Numbered from the stretch's first letter, positions 32,187 to 41,068 are shown. The stretch is 64,000 bases of DNA from Actinoplanes sp. KI2 (GCF_025630775.1 NZ_JAOSZE010000026.1:62001-126000), one strand, 5' to 3'. The notes: a model not told the origin generated them from the letters alone. A program made the numbers and translations.

Positions 32187-33287
32187 ATGACGCGCTATGG
32201 ACCGATGTTCGGCCCCGACTACACCTTCCTGGGCGTGCCCGCGTGCGACTGGGCGTCTCCCGACACCTACCCGGACGCCGACGTGGTGATCATCGGGGCG
32301 CCGTTCGACGGCGGCACCTCGCATCGGCCGGGCGCACGCTTCGGGCCGCAGGTCATCCGGGGTACCGACTACCTGCCGCACGACGGCTCGCGGCCGCACA
32401 TGGCCATGCGGGTGGATGCCCTGACGGGCGATTTGTCCGTCATGGACGCGGGCGACCTCGAGGTGTTCTCCGGCGAGATCCAACGGTCCTGCCAGACCAT
32501 CGAGGACGCCGTCGCCTTCATCGCCGGGAACGGGGCGATCCCGCTGATCCTCGGCGGCGACCACACGGTGACCTGGCCCGACGTCACCGGCGTCGCCCGC
32601 CACCACGGCGCCGGCCGGATCAGCGTGATCCACTTCGACGCGCACGCCGACACCGGGGACATCGAGTTCGGCAGCCTCTACGGCCACGGCCAGCCGATGC
32701 GCCGCCTGATCGAGTCGGGCGCGGTCCGCGGCGACCGGTTCCTGCAGGTCGGGCTGCGCGGCTACTGGCCGGGCCCGGACGTGCTCGACTGGATGGCCGA
32801 CCAGGGGATGAACTCGTTCCACATGAGCGAGATCGTCGACAAGGGCCTGGACACCGTCCTGAGCCGGGTCTTCGAGATCGCGATGGACGACTGCGACGGC
32901 GTCTTCCTCTCGGTCGACATCGACGTCTGCGACCCCGGCCACGCGCCCGGCACCGGCACGCCCGAGCCCGGCGGCCTGACCGCGCGGCAACTGCTGGACG
33001 CGGTCTCCCGGATCTGCCACGAGTTGCCGGTCGTCGGCATGGACATCGTCGAGGTGTCCCCGCCGTTCGACCACGCCGAGATCACCGCGATGCTCGGGAA
33101 CCGGGTGGTGCTCGAGGCGCTCTCCGGGATGGCCCGGCGGCGCAAGGACGGCGACGGCCCCCGCTGGAACCGGGCCACTCCCCTGCTGGAGGGCCGCGGG
33201 ACCCGTTCACAGGGCCACGGGACCCTTTCACCGGGCCGCGGGACCCTTTCACCGGGCCGCGGGACCCAGCCCGACCAATCGGCCTAG
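32187..33287 (+). CDS. Agmatinase/guanidino-acid ureohydrolase family enzyme
   Basis: 366 aa, ATG 32187. The ureohydrolase fold has all manganese-ligand motifs: GGDHT, DAHAD and SVDIDVCDP. GAPFDGGTSHRPGARFGPQVIR is typical of the agmatinase/guanidinobutyrase branch. It hydrolyses a guanidino compound to an amine plus urea; the exact substrate cannot be read from the sequence. The C-terminal ~35 residues (GRGTRSQGHGTLSPGRGT...) are encoded by a 21-bp tandem repeat and extend past the usual family end (~320 aa). The gene tail overlaps the convergent TetR gene by 39 bp. Confidence 0.87.
   Translation: MTRYGPMFGPDYTFLGVPACDWASPDTYPDADVVIIGAPFDGGTSHRPGARFGPQVIRGTDYLPHDGSRPHMAMRVDALTGDLSVMDAGDLEVFSGEIQRSCQTIEDAVAFIAGNGAIPLILGGDHTVTWPDVTGVARHHGAGRISVIHFDAHADTGDIEFGSLYGHGQPMRRLIESGAVRGDRFLQVGLRGYWPGPDVLDWMADQGMNSFHMSEIVDKGLDTVLSRVFEIAMDDCDGVFLSVDIDVCDPGHAPGTGTPEPGGLTARQLLDAVSRICHELPVVGMDIVEVSPPFDHAEITAMLGNRVVLEALSGMARRRKDGDGPRWNRATPLLEGRGTRSQGHGTLSPGRGTLSPGRGTQPDQSA
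33191..33274. repeat. 21-bp tandem repeat, four units, in overlapping 3' ends
   Basis: Four 21-bp units start at 33191, 33212, 33233 and 33254, each beginning GGGCC(G/A)CGGGACCC. Units 2 and 3 differ by one base; the last unit diverges at its end. A 21-bp period keeps frame, so copy number can change without a frameshift: it lengthens the ureohydrolase tail (7 aa per unit), while the TetR stop lies inside unit 3. Confidence 0.9.
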
Positions 33288-33872
33288 CGCGTCGGTCAGC
33301 AGGTCGCCGGCCATCGCGCCGGTCACCTGCGGATCGCCGAGGGCCACCGGCAACGCCAGCCCGTCGATCAGGGCCAGCGCCTGCCGGGCCACGTCGATCG
33401 GCGCCGCGTCGGTGCCGAACCGCCCGGCCGCCACCCCGGCCGCGACGATCCCGGCGAGCAGCTCGTGCCAGCGCGTGTAGTCGCCGAGCACCTCGGCCCG
33501 CAGCTCCGGGTCGCGCAACGCCCACCGCCACGACTCCACCCAGAGCCGCCACCCGGTGTCGCTGCCCACCGCGCCGGTGAGATGCTCGGCGATCGCGACC
33601 AGCCGGTCCCACGGGTCGGTCACCGCCGCGAGCCGCTCGCCCACCGCGTCGAAGTCGCTCTGCGCCGCGAACCGGAACACGGCGATGAGCATGTCCTCCC
33701 GGCTGCCGAAGTAGTACTGCAGCGTCGACACGCCCACCCCGCTGGCCGCGGTGACGTCGGCGAACCTGGTCCCGTCCGCGCCGCGCTCCGCGACGACCGC
33801 ACAGGCGGCGGCCAGCACGTCGGCCCGCTTCCGGGCCGCCCGCCGCCCGCTGCCGCGGATCACGTCGCTCAC
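33249..33872 (-). CDS. TetR-family transcriptional regulator
   Basis: 207 aa, GTG 33872 (MSDVIRGSGRRAARKRADVL). N-terminal HTH: AACAVVAERGADGTRFADVTAASGVGVSTLQYYFGSREDML. The ligand domain contains WVESWRWALRDPELRAE, the BetI/TetR_C-type arrangement. It is convergent with the ureohydrolase and overlaps its 3' end by 39 bp through the 21-bp repeats. It is a likely repressor of the ureohydrolase via the 32162-32179 palindrome; not proven. Confidence 0.88.
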   Translation of the reverse strand: MSDVIRGSGRRAARKRADVLAAACAVVAERGADGTRFADVTAASGVGVSTLQYYFGSREDMLIAVFRFAAQSDFDAVGERLAAVTDPWDRLVAIAEHLTGAVGSDTGWRLWVESWRWALRDPELRAEVLGDYTRWHELLAGIVAAGVAAGRFGTDAAPIDVARQALALIDGLALPVALGDPQVTGAMAGDLLTDALGRLVGLGPAAR

Positions 33873-34074
33873 CGCGCATGTCTATCACGACCATCAGGTA
33901 CGGGGCGCACGTCCGAGCGCCGGTCCGCACCGGGGAGACGGCGAGCGCAACCACCGATCTCAGCCCGGCGCGGGCGGCACGGGCCGGACCACCCACGCAC
34001 CTCGCCGTGCGCCACGGGACCGGACCCGACTCGTACGTCATGAGGTTTGGCGGTGCGGGCCGCGGCGGTCCCTC

Positions 34075-35751
34075 CTACTCGTACATCAGGTGCAGCGTCA
34101 TGCCGGCGGCGGCGTGCGCCAGGTTGTGGCAGTGGTTGGCCCAGATGCCGGGGTTGTCGGCCCGGAAGGTGACCTTCCAGACGTCGCCGGGGCGGACGTC
34201 GAACGAGTCCAGCCACAGCGGGCTGCCGGTGGCGGGCCGGCCGTTGCGGGACAGGACCAGCACGTGGTGGCCGTGCAGGTGCCAGGGGTGGACGACGGCG
34301 GAGCGGTTGACGATGGTGAACTCGACCCGGTCGCCGAGGCGCACGATCTCGGGCGCGATGTCCGGGTCGGCCGCCCCGTTGACCGTGTGTGCGTAGCGCG
34401 GGAGCAGCCCGTGCAGGTCGAGCCCTCGGTCGAGCACCAGCGTGAACGATGTGTCGTAACCGGTCCACGGCGGCGGCGCGGGCGTGCCGTAGGTGAGCGG
34501 GTCCAGAGCCGGCCACCCGCCGGGGGAATCGGTCACCGAGCCGGTGGACCAGACCCGGCGGCCGTCGACGAAGAGCGCCACGGGCGTGGCCGGGGCGGTG
34601 AACGTGAGGTCGTAGCGGCCGCCGGCCGGGATCAGGACGGCGGTCCTCGACAGCGGGGTGGGCCCGCGCAGGTCACGACCATCGATCGCGGCCACCAGGA
34701 ACGGGGTACCCGCCATGGCGTACCGGTGCGTGGTGTTGTCCGTGTTCATCAGTCGAAGGCGGACGGGCGTTCCCGCGCCGGCGCGGGCGACCACGGCCGA
34801 CGGCAGCGGACGGCCGGACAACGTGTGGACGGGCACGGTCACGTCGAGGCCGGTGACCGGAGCCGGGCGGACGACCAGCACGCCGTAGAGGCCCATCCGC
34901 ACGCCCTCGTCCGACGCCTCGTGCGTGTGGTACCAGTACGTGCCGGGCCGGTCGGCGCGGAACCGGTAGACGAACTCCTGCCCGGGCAGTACGGCCGCCT
35001 GGGTCACGCCGGGCACGCCGTCCATCCCGTTCGGCACGTCGTAGCCGTGCCAGTGCAGGGTGACGCCCTTACCGATGTCCTGGTTGCGCAGGGTCACCTC
35101 GAGCACGTCGCCGACGGTGGCGGCCAGCTCGGGTCCGGGCACCTGCCCGTTGAACGCCCACGCCGCGACCTCGTGACCGTCCACCTTGACCTTCGCGGTG
35201 GCGGCGGTGAGGACGAACCGTTTGGTAGGCGCGCCGATGTCGGCGGTCGGATACGCGTGGTGGTGCACCGGCGAGGGGGCGCCCGGGGCGACGGCGAAGC
35301 CGGTCCCGGCCACCAGCGCCAGCGCCGCCACCGCGAGCACCGGCCGGGACCGCGCGGTGATCCCGGTCGCGACGGCCACCCCGGCGGCGGCGAGCAGCGC
35401 CACGCCCGGCGTGACCGGGTAGGCGTGCAGCACCGTGACGAGCAGGCCGGCCGTGGTCGCGTACCCGGCGAACAGCAGCGCGGCCGGGGTGCGCCGGGCC
35501 ACCGCCACCACGATCGCCGCCAGGGACAGCGGCGCGGCGAGGAGCACCTTCTCCGCCGCGAACCACCAGCCGGCCCCGGCCAGCGACACGATGGTGACCG
35601 CTCGGGCCGACGTGGCGACCAGCGCCACCACGCCGAGCCCGAGCGCGGCGCGGCGGTGCCCCGTGGCCGCCGCCGCGCCGCTTGCCAGCCATCCGGCCGC
35701 CGCGAGAACCGCGATCAGCAGGTCGGCGGCGAGCAGGGAACCGGTGCTCAT
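34075..35751 (-). CDS. Multicopper oxidase with N-terminal six-helix membrane domain
   Basis: 558 aa, ATG 35751. Residues ~1-165 form about six hydrophobic helices. Three cupredoxin domains follow with copper-ligand motifs: LHWHGYD, WYHTHEAS, HPWHLHGHH and the Cys-containing HCHNLAHAAAGM (type-1 Cys, His and axial Met). This is a laccase-like, three-domain multicopper oxidase tethered to the membrane by an unusual polytopic N-terminus, with the oxidase domain outside. It oxidises a metal ion or phenolic with O2; the substrate is unknown. It is last in a three-gene operon, overlapping the DUF6220 gene by 4 bp. Confidence 0.9.
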   Translation of the reverse strand: MSTGSLLAADLLIAVLAAAGWLASGAAAATGHRRAALGLGVVALVATSARAVTIVSLAGAGWWFAAEKVLLAAPLSLAAIVVAVARRTPAALLFAGYATTAGLLVTVLHAYPVTPGVALLAAAGVAVATGITARSRPVLAVAALALVAGTGFAVAPGAPSPVHHHAYPTADIGAPTKRFVLTAATAKVKVDGHEVAAWAFNGQVPGPELAATVGDVLEVTLRNQDIGKGVTLHWHGYDVPNGMDGVPGVTQAAVLPGQEFVYRFRADRPGTYWYHTHEASDEGVRMGLYGVLVVRPAPVTGLDVTVPVHTLSGRPLPSAVVARAGAGTPVRLRLMNTDNTTHRYAMAGTPFLVAAIDGRDLRGPTPLSRTAVLIPAGGRYDLTFTAPATPVALFVDGRRVWSTGSVTDSPGGWPALDPLTYGTPAPPPWTGYDTSFTLVLDRGLDLHGLLPRYAHTVNGAADPDIAPEIVRLGDRVEFTIVNRSAVVHPWHLHGHHVLVLSRNGRPATGSPLWLDSFDVRPGDVWKVTFRADNPGIWANHCHNLAHAAAGMTLHLMYE

Positions 35752-36185
35752 GGCTGGTCCACCAGGACCGGCTCGCCGGTGGGTGCGGAGAGCTTGCGCG
35801 CACCGCGCAGGACGGCGACCACGACGTGCACCGCGATGATGCCGTTGAGGGCGTGCAGGCCGCCGACGATCAGCCCGGCCGTGGTGGTCCGGCCGGACGC
35901 GTCGGTGAGCCCGCCGGCCAGCCCGGCGAGCAGCGCCTGCAGCACCACCAGCCCGAGCGGCAGCGCGGCCAGCCCGATCAGCTTGCCGGGCGCCTTCGCC
36001 AGCGCGGCGAGCAGGACGGTGAGCAGGGTCAGGAGCGGGATCACCGCCATCCCGGTGATGCTGTGCAGCCGGTAGGAACTGTCGCCGCCGGCCGGTTTGG
36101 TGAACGCGCCGACCGCGGCGAAGACGAACTGCAACGCGAACACGGCGAGCAGCACGCCGCTGGCGATGACGAAGGCCTTACGCAT
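35748..36185 (-). CDS. DUF6220-like four-helix membrane protein
   Basis: 145 aa, ATG 36185. Four hydrophobic segments: FVIASGVLLAVFALQFVFAAVG, a second after YRLHSITGM, a third (LIGLAALPLGLVVLQALLAGL) and a fourth (GGLHALNGIIAVHVVVAVL). The His residues in helices 2 and 4 (LHSITG, LHALNG) could ligate heme or metal, as in small cytochrome-b-like four-helix proteins. The family function is unknown. It sits between the AhpD-like gene (8-bp overlap) and the multicopper oxidase (4-bp overlap), suggesting it supports the oxidase. Confidence 0.78.
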   Translation of the reverse strand: MRKAFVIASGVLLAVFALQFVFAAVGAFTKPAGGDSSYRLHSITGMAVIPLLTLLTVLLAALAKAPGKLIGLAALPLGLVVLQALLAGLAGGLTDASGRTTTAGLIVGGLHALNGIIAVHVVVAVLRGARKLSAPTGEPVLVDQP

Positions 36186-37119
36186 GGCGGGTCCCCTGCC
36201 GCAGGGCGCGGGCCACGTGGTCGGTGGCGGCGATCGCGCCGTAGCCCAGCAGGCGCACGAGGTCGGCGTCGCCGGGATGGGTCAGCCGCCACAACCCGAC
36301 GTCGCCGACGCTGATCGCGCCGGGCGCGAACGCGGCCAGCAGCACGATCCGGGCGCCCACCCGCTCGGTCGCGGGCAGGTCGCGGACGAGGTCGCCGGCC
36401 CAGTCGGCGGGCCGGTCCGGATGCCGACCGTCCTCCCACCGCACGGTGCCCGCGACGGTCTCCCGGGCGGCCTCGCTCAGCAGGTCCCCGCCGCGCAGGG
36501 CGACCTCGCGCAGGGCGGCGTACGCGGCGTCGACCGAACAGTCACCGGGTTCGACGAACGACCGCGCGGTCCGGGCGTACAGCCGTCCCCCGGCCGACCG
36601 CACCGCCGGGAACCGCTGCATGCCGCCGGGCAGCAGGTCGGGGGCGAGCAGCGCGGAGACGATCCGGTTGATGAAGTGGAAGGCGAGCAGCGTGCCGGTC
36701 AGCTCGGGGCCGTGCGCGCCGGTCCAGCGTGCGGCCCGCGGAGTGCGGCTCGCCTCAGCCCAGTCCGCCAGCGCGGCGTGCCGGGCCGAGGCGGGCGGCA
36801 CGCCACCGGCGATCCGCTCGGCCAGCTCGTGCTCGCCGAGCGCGTGCAGCATCGTCACGTGCGCGTCGACGCAGAACCGGCACCGGTTGGCCCGCGACAC
36901 CGCGGCCGCGACGACCTCCCGCTCGACCCGGTCGGCGGGCCCGGCGAGCAGCGCCTCGCGCATCAGCGTCCAGGTGGCGGTCAGCAGACCCGGCGCCACC
37001 GAGAGCGCCTGGAAGGTCGGCGCCGGACCGATGAAGTCCGCGCGCAGTTGCCGGTAGACCTCGGCCACCGGGCCGGCAGCGGACCGGGCCGGTGGCGGGG
37101 CGAAGAATCGATATGCCAT
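36178..37119 (-). CDS. Carboxymuconolactone decarboxylase/AhpD-like protein
   Basis: 313 aa from ATG 37119 (MAYRFFAPPPARSAAG). The hallmark motif SRANRCRFCVDAHVTML (C-x2-C-x3-H) near residue 75-90 is the AhpD peroxidase active site. A second related helical half fills the C-terminus (LPATERVGARIVLLAAFAP, LLGYGAIAATDHVARAL) but without the Cys pair. Such proteins act as thiol-dependent peroxidases or decarboxylases. It is first of the operon with DUF6220 and the multicopper oxidase, so the three may form an oxidative or metal-stress unit. It is divergent from a two-component system. Confidence 0.82.
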   Translation of the reverse strand: MAYRFFAPPPARSAAGPVAEVYRQLRADFIGPAPTFQALSVAPGLLTATWTLMREALLAGPADRVEREVVAAAVSRANRCRFCVDAHVTMLHALGEHELAERIAGGVPPASARHAALADWAEASRTPRAARWTGAHGPELTGTLLAFHFINRIVSALLAPDLLPGGMQRFPAVRSAGGRLYARTARSFVEPGDCSVDAAYAALREVALRGGDLLSEAARETVAGTVRWEDGRHPDRPADWAGDLVRDLPATERVGARIVLLAAFAPGAISVGDVGLWRLTHPGDADLVRLLGYGAIAATDHVARALRQGTRHA

Positions 37120-37262
37120 ACGAAGAGATGCTCGGCGCGCCGGGCCGGGAAAGCGTCGTGCCGCCGCAGGCATCCGACCGGAGCGCGGCACGGCGGGCGC
37201 GGTACTCCCACGTACTGCGAATGCAGGATGACCCCTCCCGGCGGCCGTCCTAGAGTGCGGTC
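37120..37262. promoter_or_regulatory. Divergent control region of oxidase operon and two-component system
   Basis: Holds inverted arms CGTGCCGC (37157-37164) and GCGGCACG (37185-37192), a candidate response-regulator site. It also has a plus-strand promoter ATGACC (37228-37233)-17-TAGAGT (37251-37256), whose -10 is 6 nt before the kinase ATG, so a leaderless kinase mRNA is likely. The minus-strand promoter is not evident. Confidence 0.5.
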
Positions 37263-38393
37263 ATGCGTCCGGATCTGCCCTACGTCCTCGGCGGCGTCAC
37301 CGTCGGCGCGCTGCTGTTCGGCCAGGCGGCGATCGCGCCCGACGCCGGCCCGGTCCGCCCGCTCGACGTCGCGCTCATCCTGGTCACCGCGGTGGCCGTC
37401 GCGCTGTGCCGGCGGTTCCCGGTGCCGGCCCTGCTGGTGACGACCGCGGCGATGCTGGTCCTGCACGTGCGGGTCCACGCCGGCGTGTCCGCCGCGTTCC
37501 CGGTGCTCGGCACGGTCTACGTCGCCTCCTGGCGCGGCTACCGGGTGGCGGCCGGCCTGGCCAGCCTCGTGTTCCTCGCCGGGTTCCTGGCCAAGGACAT
37601 CTCCACGGCGCCGCCCGGCCGGCCCGGGCAGCAGATCATCGAGCGGACGTCGCTGCTGCTGGGCTGGTTCGTCGCCGCCAATGTGGCCGGCCTGGTCGCC
37701 CGGCAGCGCCGCAGGTACCTGGAGCAGGTGGAGCAGCGGGCGGCCGAGGCCGAGCGCACCCGGGAGGAGATGGCGCTGCGCCGGGCCGGCGAGGAGCGGC
37801 TGCGGATCGCCCGGGACCTGCACGACTCGCTGACGCACAGCATCTCGGTGGTGAAGGTGCAGGCCGGTATCGCCGTGCACCTGGCCCGCAAGCAGGGCGA
37901 GGAGCCGTCCGCCGCGCTGCTGGCGATCCAGGAGGCCAGCAGCGAGGCGATGCGCGAGCTGCGGGCGACCCTGGAGGTGCTGCGCTCGCCGGCCGACGCC
38001 GACCGGGTCGGGCTGGCCCGGGTGAACGAGCTGGCCGAGCGCACCCGGGCGGCCGGCGTCCCGGTGCAGGTGACCGTCACCGGCGAGCCGCCCGCGCTGC
38101 CCGACGAGGTCGACCAGGCCGGCTACCGGGTGGTGCAGGAGGCGCTGACCAACGTCGCCCGGCACGCCGGACCGGCGACCGCCGAGGTGCGCCTCGAGTA
38201 CTCCCCCGCGCTGCTGACCGTCTCGGTCACCGACGACGGCGGCGCCCTGCCCGACGGCGCGGTGACGCCCGGGGTCGGTCTGCGCGGCATGCGGGAGCGG
38301 GTGACCGGGCTGGGCGGGACGCTGCACGCCGATCGCGGGGACAACGGCGGGTTCGCCGTACGGGCGACCTTCCCGCTGGACGGCGCCGCGTGA
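37263..38393 (+). CDS. NarL-family sensor histidine kinase
   Basis: 376 aa, ATG 37263. Four to five hydrophobic segments (~1-150) are followed by a coiled-coil (RRRYLEQVEQRAAEAERTREE) and a HisKA_3 domain with the phospho-acceptor His in RIARDLHDSLTHSI (~186). The ATPase domain has YRVVQEALTNVARHA (N box), DDGG and GVGLRGMRERV (G box). No extracellular sensor domain is present, so the signal is probably sensed in the membrane. A 4-bp overlap joins it to the response regulator. Its divergent neighbour, the oxidase operon, is the most likely target. Confidence 0.92.
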   Translation: MRPDLPYVLGGVTVGALLFGQAAIAPDAGPVRPLDVALILVTAVAVALCRRFPVPALLVTTAAMLVLHVRVHAGVSAAFPVLGTVYVASWRGYRVAAGLASLVFLAGFLAKDISTAPPGRPGQQIIERTSLLLGWFVAANVAGLVARQRRRYLEQVEQRAAEAERTREEMALRRAGEERLRIARDLHDSLTHSISVVKVQAGIAVHLARKQGEEPSAALLAIQEASSEAMRELRATLEVLRSPADADRVGLARVNELAERTRAAGVPVQVTVTGEPPALPDEVDQAGYRVVQEALTNVARHAGPATAEVRLEYSPALLTVSVTDDGGALPDGAVTPGVGLRGMRERVTGLGGTLHADRGDNGGFAVRATFPLDGAA

Positions 38394-39052
38394 TCCGGGT
38401 GCTGCTCGCGGACGACCAGGCGTTGATGCGGGCCGGGTTCCGGGCGCTGCTGGACGCCGAGGACGGCCTGGAGGTGGTCGGCGAGGCCGCGGACGGGGCG
38501 GCCGCCGTCGACCGGGCCCGCCGGCTGCGCCCCGACGTGGTGCTGATGGACATCCAGATGCCCGGCCTGGACGGCATCGAGGCCACCCGCCGGATCGCCG
38601 CCGACGCGGGGCTGGGCGGCGTGCGCGTGCTGATCCTGACCAACTTCGGGCTCGACGCGTACGTGTTCGCCGCGCTCCGCGCCGGGGCCAGCGGCTTCCT
38701 GCTCAAGGACGCCGACCCGGCCGACCTGCTGCAGGCCGTGGCGGTGGTGGCCCGCGGCGATGCGCTGCTCGCCCCCGCGGTCACCCGCACGCTGATCAGC
38801 GAGTTCGTCACCGCCCCGCCACCGGCCGACCCGGCCGCCGGACGTGACGTGCTGACCGCCCGGGAGCAACAGATCGCCGAACTGGTCGCCCGCGGCCTGA
38901 GCAACGACGAGATCGCCGACCAGATGGTGATCAGCCCGCTGACCGTGAAGACCCACGTCAACCGCGCGATGATGAAGCTGCACTGCCGGGACCGCGCCCA
39001 GCTGGTGGTGTGGGCGTACGAGTCCGGCCTGATCGCACCGCGACGCCGATGA
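38390..39052 (+). CDS. NarL/LuxR-type response regulator
   Basis: 220 aa, GTG 38390 in a GTGA overlap with the kinase. The receiver has LLADDQALMR (acidic pocket), VVLMDIQMPG with the phospho-Asp near residue 54, ILTNF (Thr switch) and GFLLKDADP (Lys). The LuxR HTH (~150-215) reads LTAREQQIAELVARGLSNDEIADQM, then SPLTVKTHVNRAMMKL. It is the cognate partner of the preceding kinase. Its stop overlaps the M20 peptidase start (ATGA), so the peptidase may belong to the regulon or merely share the transcript. Confidence 0.94.
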   Translation: MIRVLLADDQALMRAGFRALLDAEDGLEVVGEAADGAAAVDRARRLRPDVVLMDIQMPGLDGIEATRRIAADAGLGGVRVLILTNFGLDAYVFAALRAGASGFLLKDADPADLLQAVAVVARGDALLAPAVTRTLISEFVTAPPPADPAAGRDVLTAREQQIAELVARGLSNDEIADQMVISPLTVKTHVNRAMMKLHCRDRAQLVVWAYESGLIAPRRR

Positions 39053-40143
39053 TCGCCGCCACTTCGATGATCGACCGCCTGGCCGAGCTGATCGCCATCC
39101 GCTCCACCGCCGACCGCCCGGCCGAGTTGCGCCGCGCCCTCGACCTGGTGATCGCCGAGGCCGGCACCGGCTTCGTCGTCCGCCGCTTCGAGTCGAACGG
39201 CAAGCCCAGCGCCCTGCTGACGCCGGCCGGCGCCGGCCCGCTCCGGGTGATCCTCAACGCGCATCTCGACGTGGTTCCCGCCGCCGACGAGCAGTTCGTG
39301 CCGCGCCGCGACGGGGACCGGCTCTACGGCCGGGGCGCGCACGACATGAAGGCCGCCGCGCTCGTGCTGACCGCCGTCTTCCGGGAGGCGGCGGCCACCC
39401 TCCCGTACCCGATCGGCCTGCAGTTGGTCACCGACGAGGAGGTCGGCGGCGCCGACGGCACCGGACACCAGCTGGCGCAGGGCGTGCGGGCCGGCTTCGT
39501 CGTGATCGGCGAGCAGAGCGCCCTGCGCGTGGTGACCGAGTCGAAGGGCATCTGCCAGGCCCGCCTGACCACCACCGGCCGCGCCGCCCACGCGGCCTAC
39601 CCCTGGCTCGGCTCGAACGCGCTGCTCACCCTGCACACGGCGATCTCGCGGCTGCTGGCGCGCCACCCGGTCCCGGCCGCCGAGGACTGGGTCACGACGG
39701 TCAACGTCGCCCGGATCACCACGCCGAACCAGGCCTACAACCAGGTCCCCGCGGCCGCCGAGGCCTGGCTGGACATCCGCTTCCCGCCCACCGACCCCGA
39801 CTTCGCCGGCCGGGACCGCGCCGAGATCGCCGCGCACCTCAGTGGGATCACCGGTGTCCCCGCAGTCGTCGACGCGCTGGGCCCGCCACACCACGCCGAC
39901 CCGGACGGCCCCGGCGTGCGGGCCCTGCGCGAGGCGATCCGCGCCACCGGCCACCCCGCCGACCTGCTGCGCAAGCACGGCGCCGCGGACGGCCGCTACT
40001 ACCACGCCCTGGGCATCGACGCGGTCATCTTCGGCCCGTCCGGCGACGGCCAGCACGGCCCCGCCGAATACGTCGACCTGCGCTCGCTACGGCCCTACCG
40101 GGACGCGCTGCGCGGCTTCCTGGACAACCTGGCGAAGGCTTGA
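39049..40143 (+). CDS. M20-family metallopeptidase/deacylase
   Basis: 364 aa, ATG 39049 overlapping the regulator stop (ATGA); ATG 39067 (MIDRLAELIAIRS) is closer to the usual family start. Metal and catalytic motifs: NAHLDVVP (His, then Asp), GRGAHDMKAA (bridging Asp), TDEEVGG (general-base Glu and metal Glu), IGEQSALRVVTESKG, and C-terminal FGPSGDGQHGPAEYV (His). Typical of succinyl-diaminopimelate desuccinylase/acetylornithine deacetylase-like peptidases acting on N-acylated amino acids or dipeptides. The substrate is unknown. No arg or dap genes are nearby. Confidence 0.88.
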   Translation: MIAATSMIDRLAELIAIRSTADRPAELRRALDLVIAEAGTGFVVRRFESNGKPSALLTPAGAGPLRVILNAHLDVVPAADEQFVPRRDGDRLYGRGAHDMKAAALVLTAVFREAAATLPYPIGLQLVTDEEVGGADGTGHQLAQGVRAGFVVIGEQSALRVVTESKGICQARLTTTGRAAHAAYPWLGSNALLTLHTAISRLLARHPVPAAEDWVTTVNVARITTPNQAYNQVPAAAEAWLDIRFPPTDPDFAGRDRAEIAAHLSGITGVPAVVDALGPPHHADPDGPGVRALREAIRATGHPADLLRKHGAADGRYYHALGIDAVIFGPSGDGQHGPAEYVDLRSLRPYRDALRGFLDNLAKA

Positions 40144-40304
40144 CGCCGCGAGGTCTTGGGCCGGGCCCACCCGGCGGCCGGGCGCGGAGCCGGTGTGGCG
40201 GCCAGGCCGTCCGCTGCACCGGGGACCGGTCCTCGTCGTACGGGAAAGGGCGCGGAAGGGAAACGCTCAGGTCTCGTCCGCCCGCCGGCGTCGCTGATGC
40301 GTGG

Positions 40305-40772
40305 TCAGTCGCCGTTGGCGAGCAGCAGCCAGCGGACCCGGCAGATCAGTTCGGCGGGGCTGAAGGGCTTGATGAGGTAGTCGTCGGCGCCGACGGTGAG
40401 GCCCAGGTCGATGTCGACCTGGCGGTCCTTGCCGCTGAGCATCAGCACCGGGATCTGGGCGGTGGCCGACGAGGAGTGCAGCTCGTAGCAGACGCTCAGG
40501 CCGTCCATGCCGGGCATCACCACGTCGAGGATCACCATGTCGGGCTGCTCGCGGTGGACCAGGTCGAGGGCCTCGGTGCCGTCCTCGGCGGTGATCGCGT
40601 GGTAGCCGGCCGCGACCAGCTTGGCGGCGACGAGGTTGCGCACGGCGTCGTCGTCGGCGGCGATGAGGATGGTCGGCTCGGCCACGTCCGTCGGCCGGTC
40701 GGCCACCGGCGACAGCAGGGACAGCGACGGCTCGGTGAACGTGAGGACGGTGGACGCCGCGGCAACAACCAC
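40305..40772 (-). CDS. Single-domain response regulator (CheY-like)
   Basis: 155 aa from GTG 40772, set by an AGGAG six bases upstream (40779-40783). After ~30 low-complexity residues comes one receiver: ILIAADDDAVRN, VILDVVMPGMDG with the phospho-Asp, VLMLSGKDRQVD and ADDYLIKPFSPAEL. There is no output domain, although the KPFSPAEL helix is of the OmpR-type receiver kind. The cognate kinase is not adjacent. The frame stays open upstream, but the sequence there is not receiver-like and the Shine-Dalgarno supports this start. Confidence 0.85.
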   Translation of the reverse strand: MVVAAASTVLTFTEPSLSLLSPVADRPTDVAEPTILIAADDDAVRNLVAAKLVAAGYHAITAEDGTEALDLVHREQPDMVILDVVMPGMDGLSVCYELHSSSATAQIPVLMLSGKDRQVDIDLGLTVGADDYLIKPFSPAELICRVRWLLLANGD

Positions 40773-41068
40773 TTGCTTCTCCTGATCGGGAGGCTTCGCT
40801 TTGCTGGGAGCGGCCCGACTATCGGCACGCGGCGACGCACCGGCAGAAGAATCTTGGTTGCAGGCCGGGAGCGGTCGTGGGCGACACCGGCGGCCCGGGG
40901 AAGGGAATGGCGGAGTCCCGTCCTTGTGAGACGAGCCCCGCCACTGACAGTGCGGCCGTTTACCGCGCGCACCTTGCGTCGATCGAGGACGGTAAGGCAC
41001 CCGCCTGATGGCGATTTGCCCGGCCCCGCCGATCGTGATCGCGCTCTCAGAGACCGGCGGGCCGGCGA
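40773..41068. other. 296-bp gap without recognisable gene
   Basis: Apart from the ribosome site at its left edge I see no convincing ORF, RNA or repeat. It presumably contains the promoter of the response regulator at 40305-40772. Confidence 0.5.
40779..40783 (-). promoter_or_regulatory. Ribosome binding site AGGAG that fixes the GTG start at 40772
   Basis: AGGAG with a 6-nt spacer to GTG. It decides between this start and many upstream in-frame candidates. Confidence 0.6.

Noticed and set aside
33873-34074. A short plus-strand gene between TetR and the multicopper oxidase
   Set aside because: Open frames there continue antisense into the oxidase and lack a plausible start with ribosome site or hexamer.
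40144-40304. Intrinsic terminator between the M20 peptidase and the response regulator
   Set aside because: Only imperfect GC-rich pairings are present; no clean stem or T-run.
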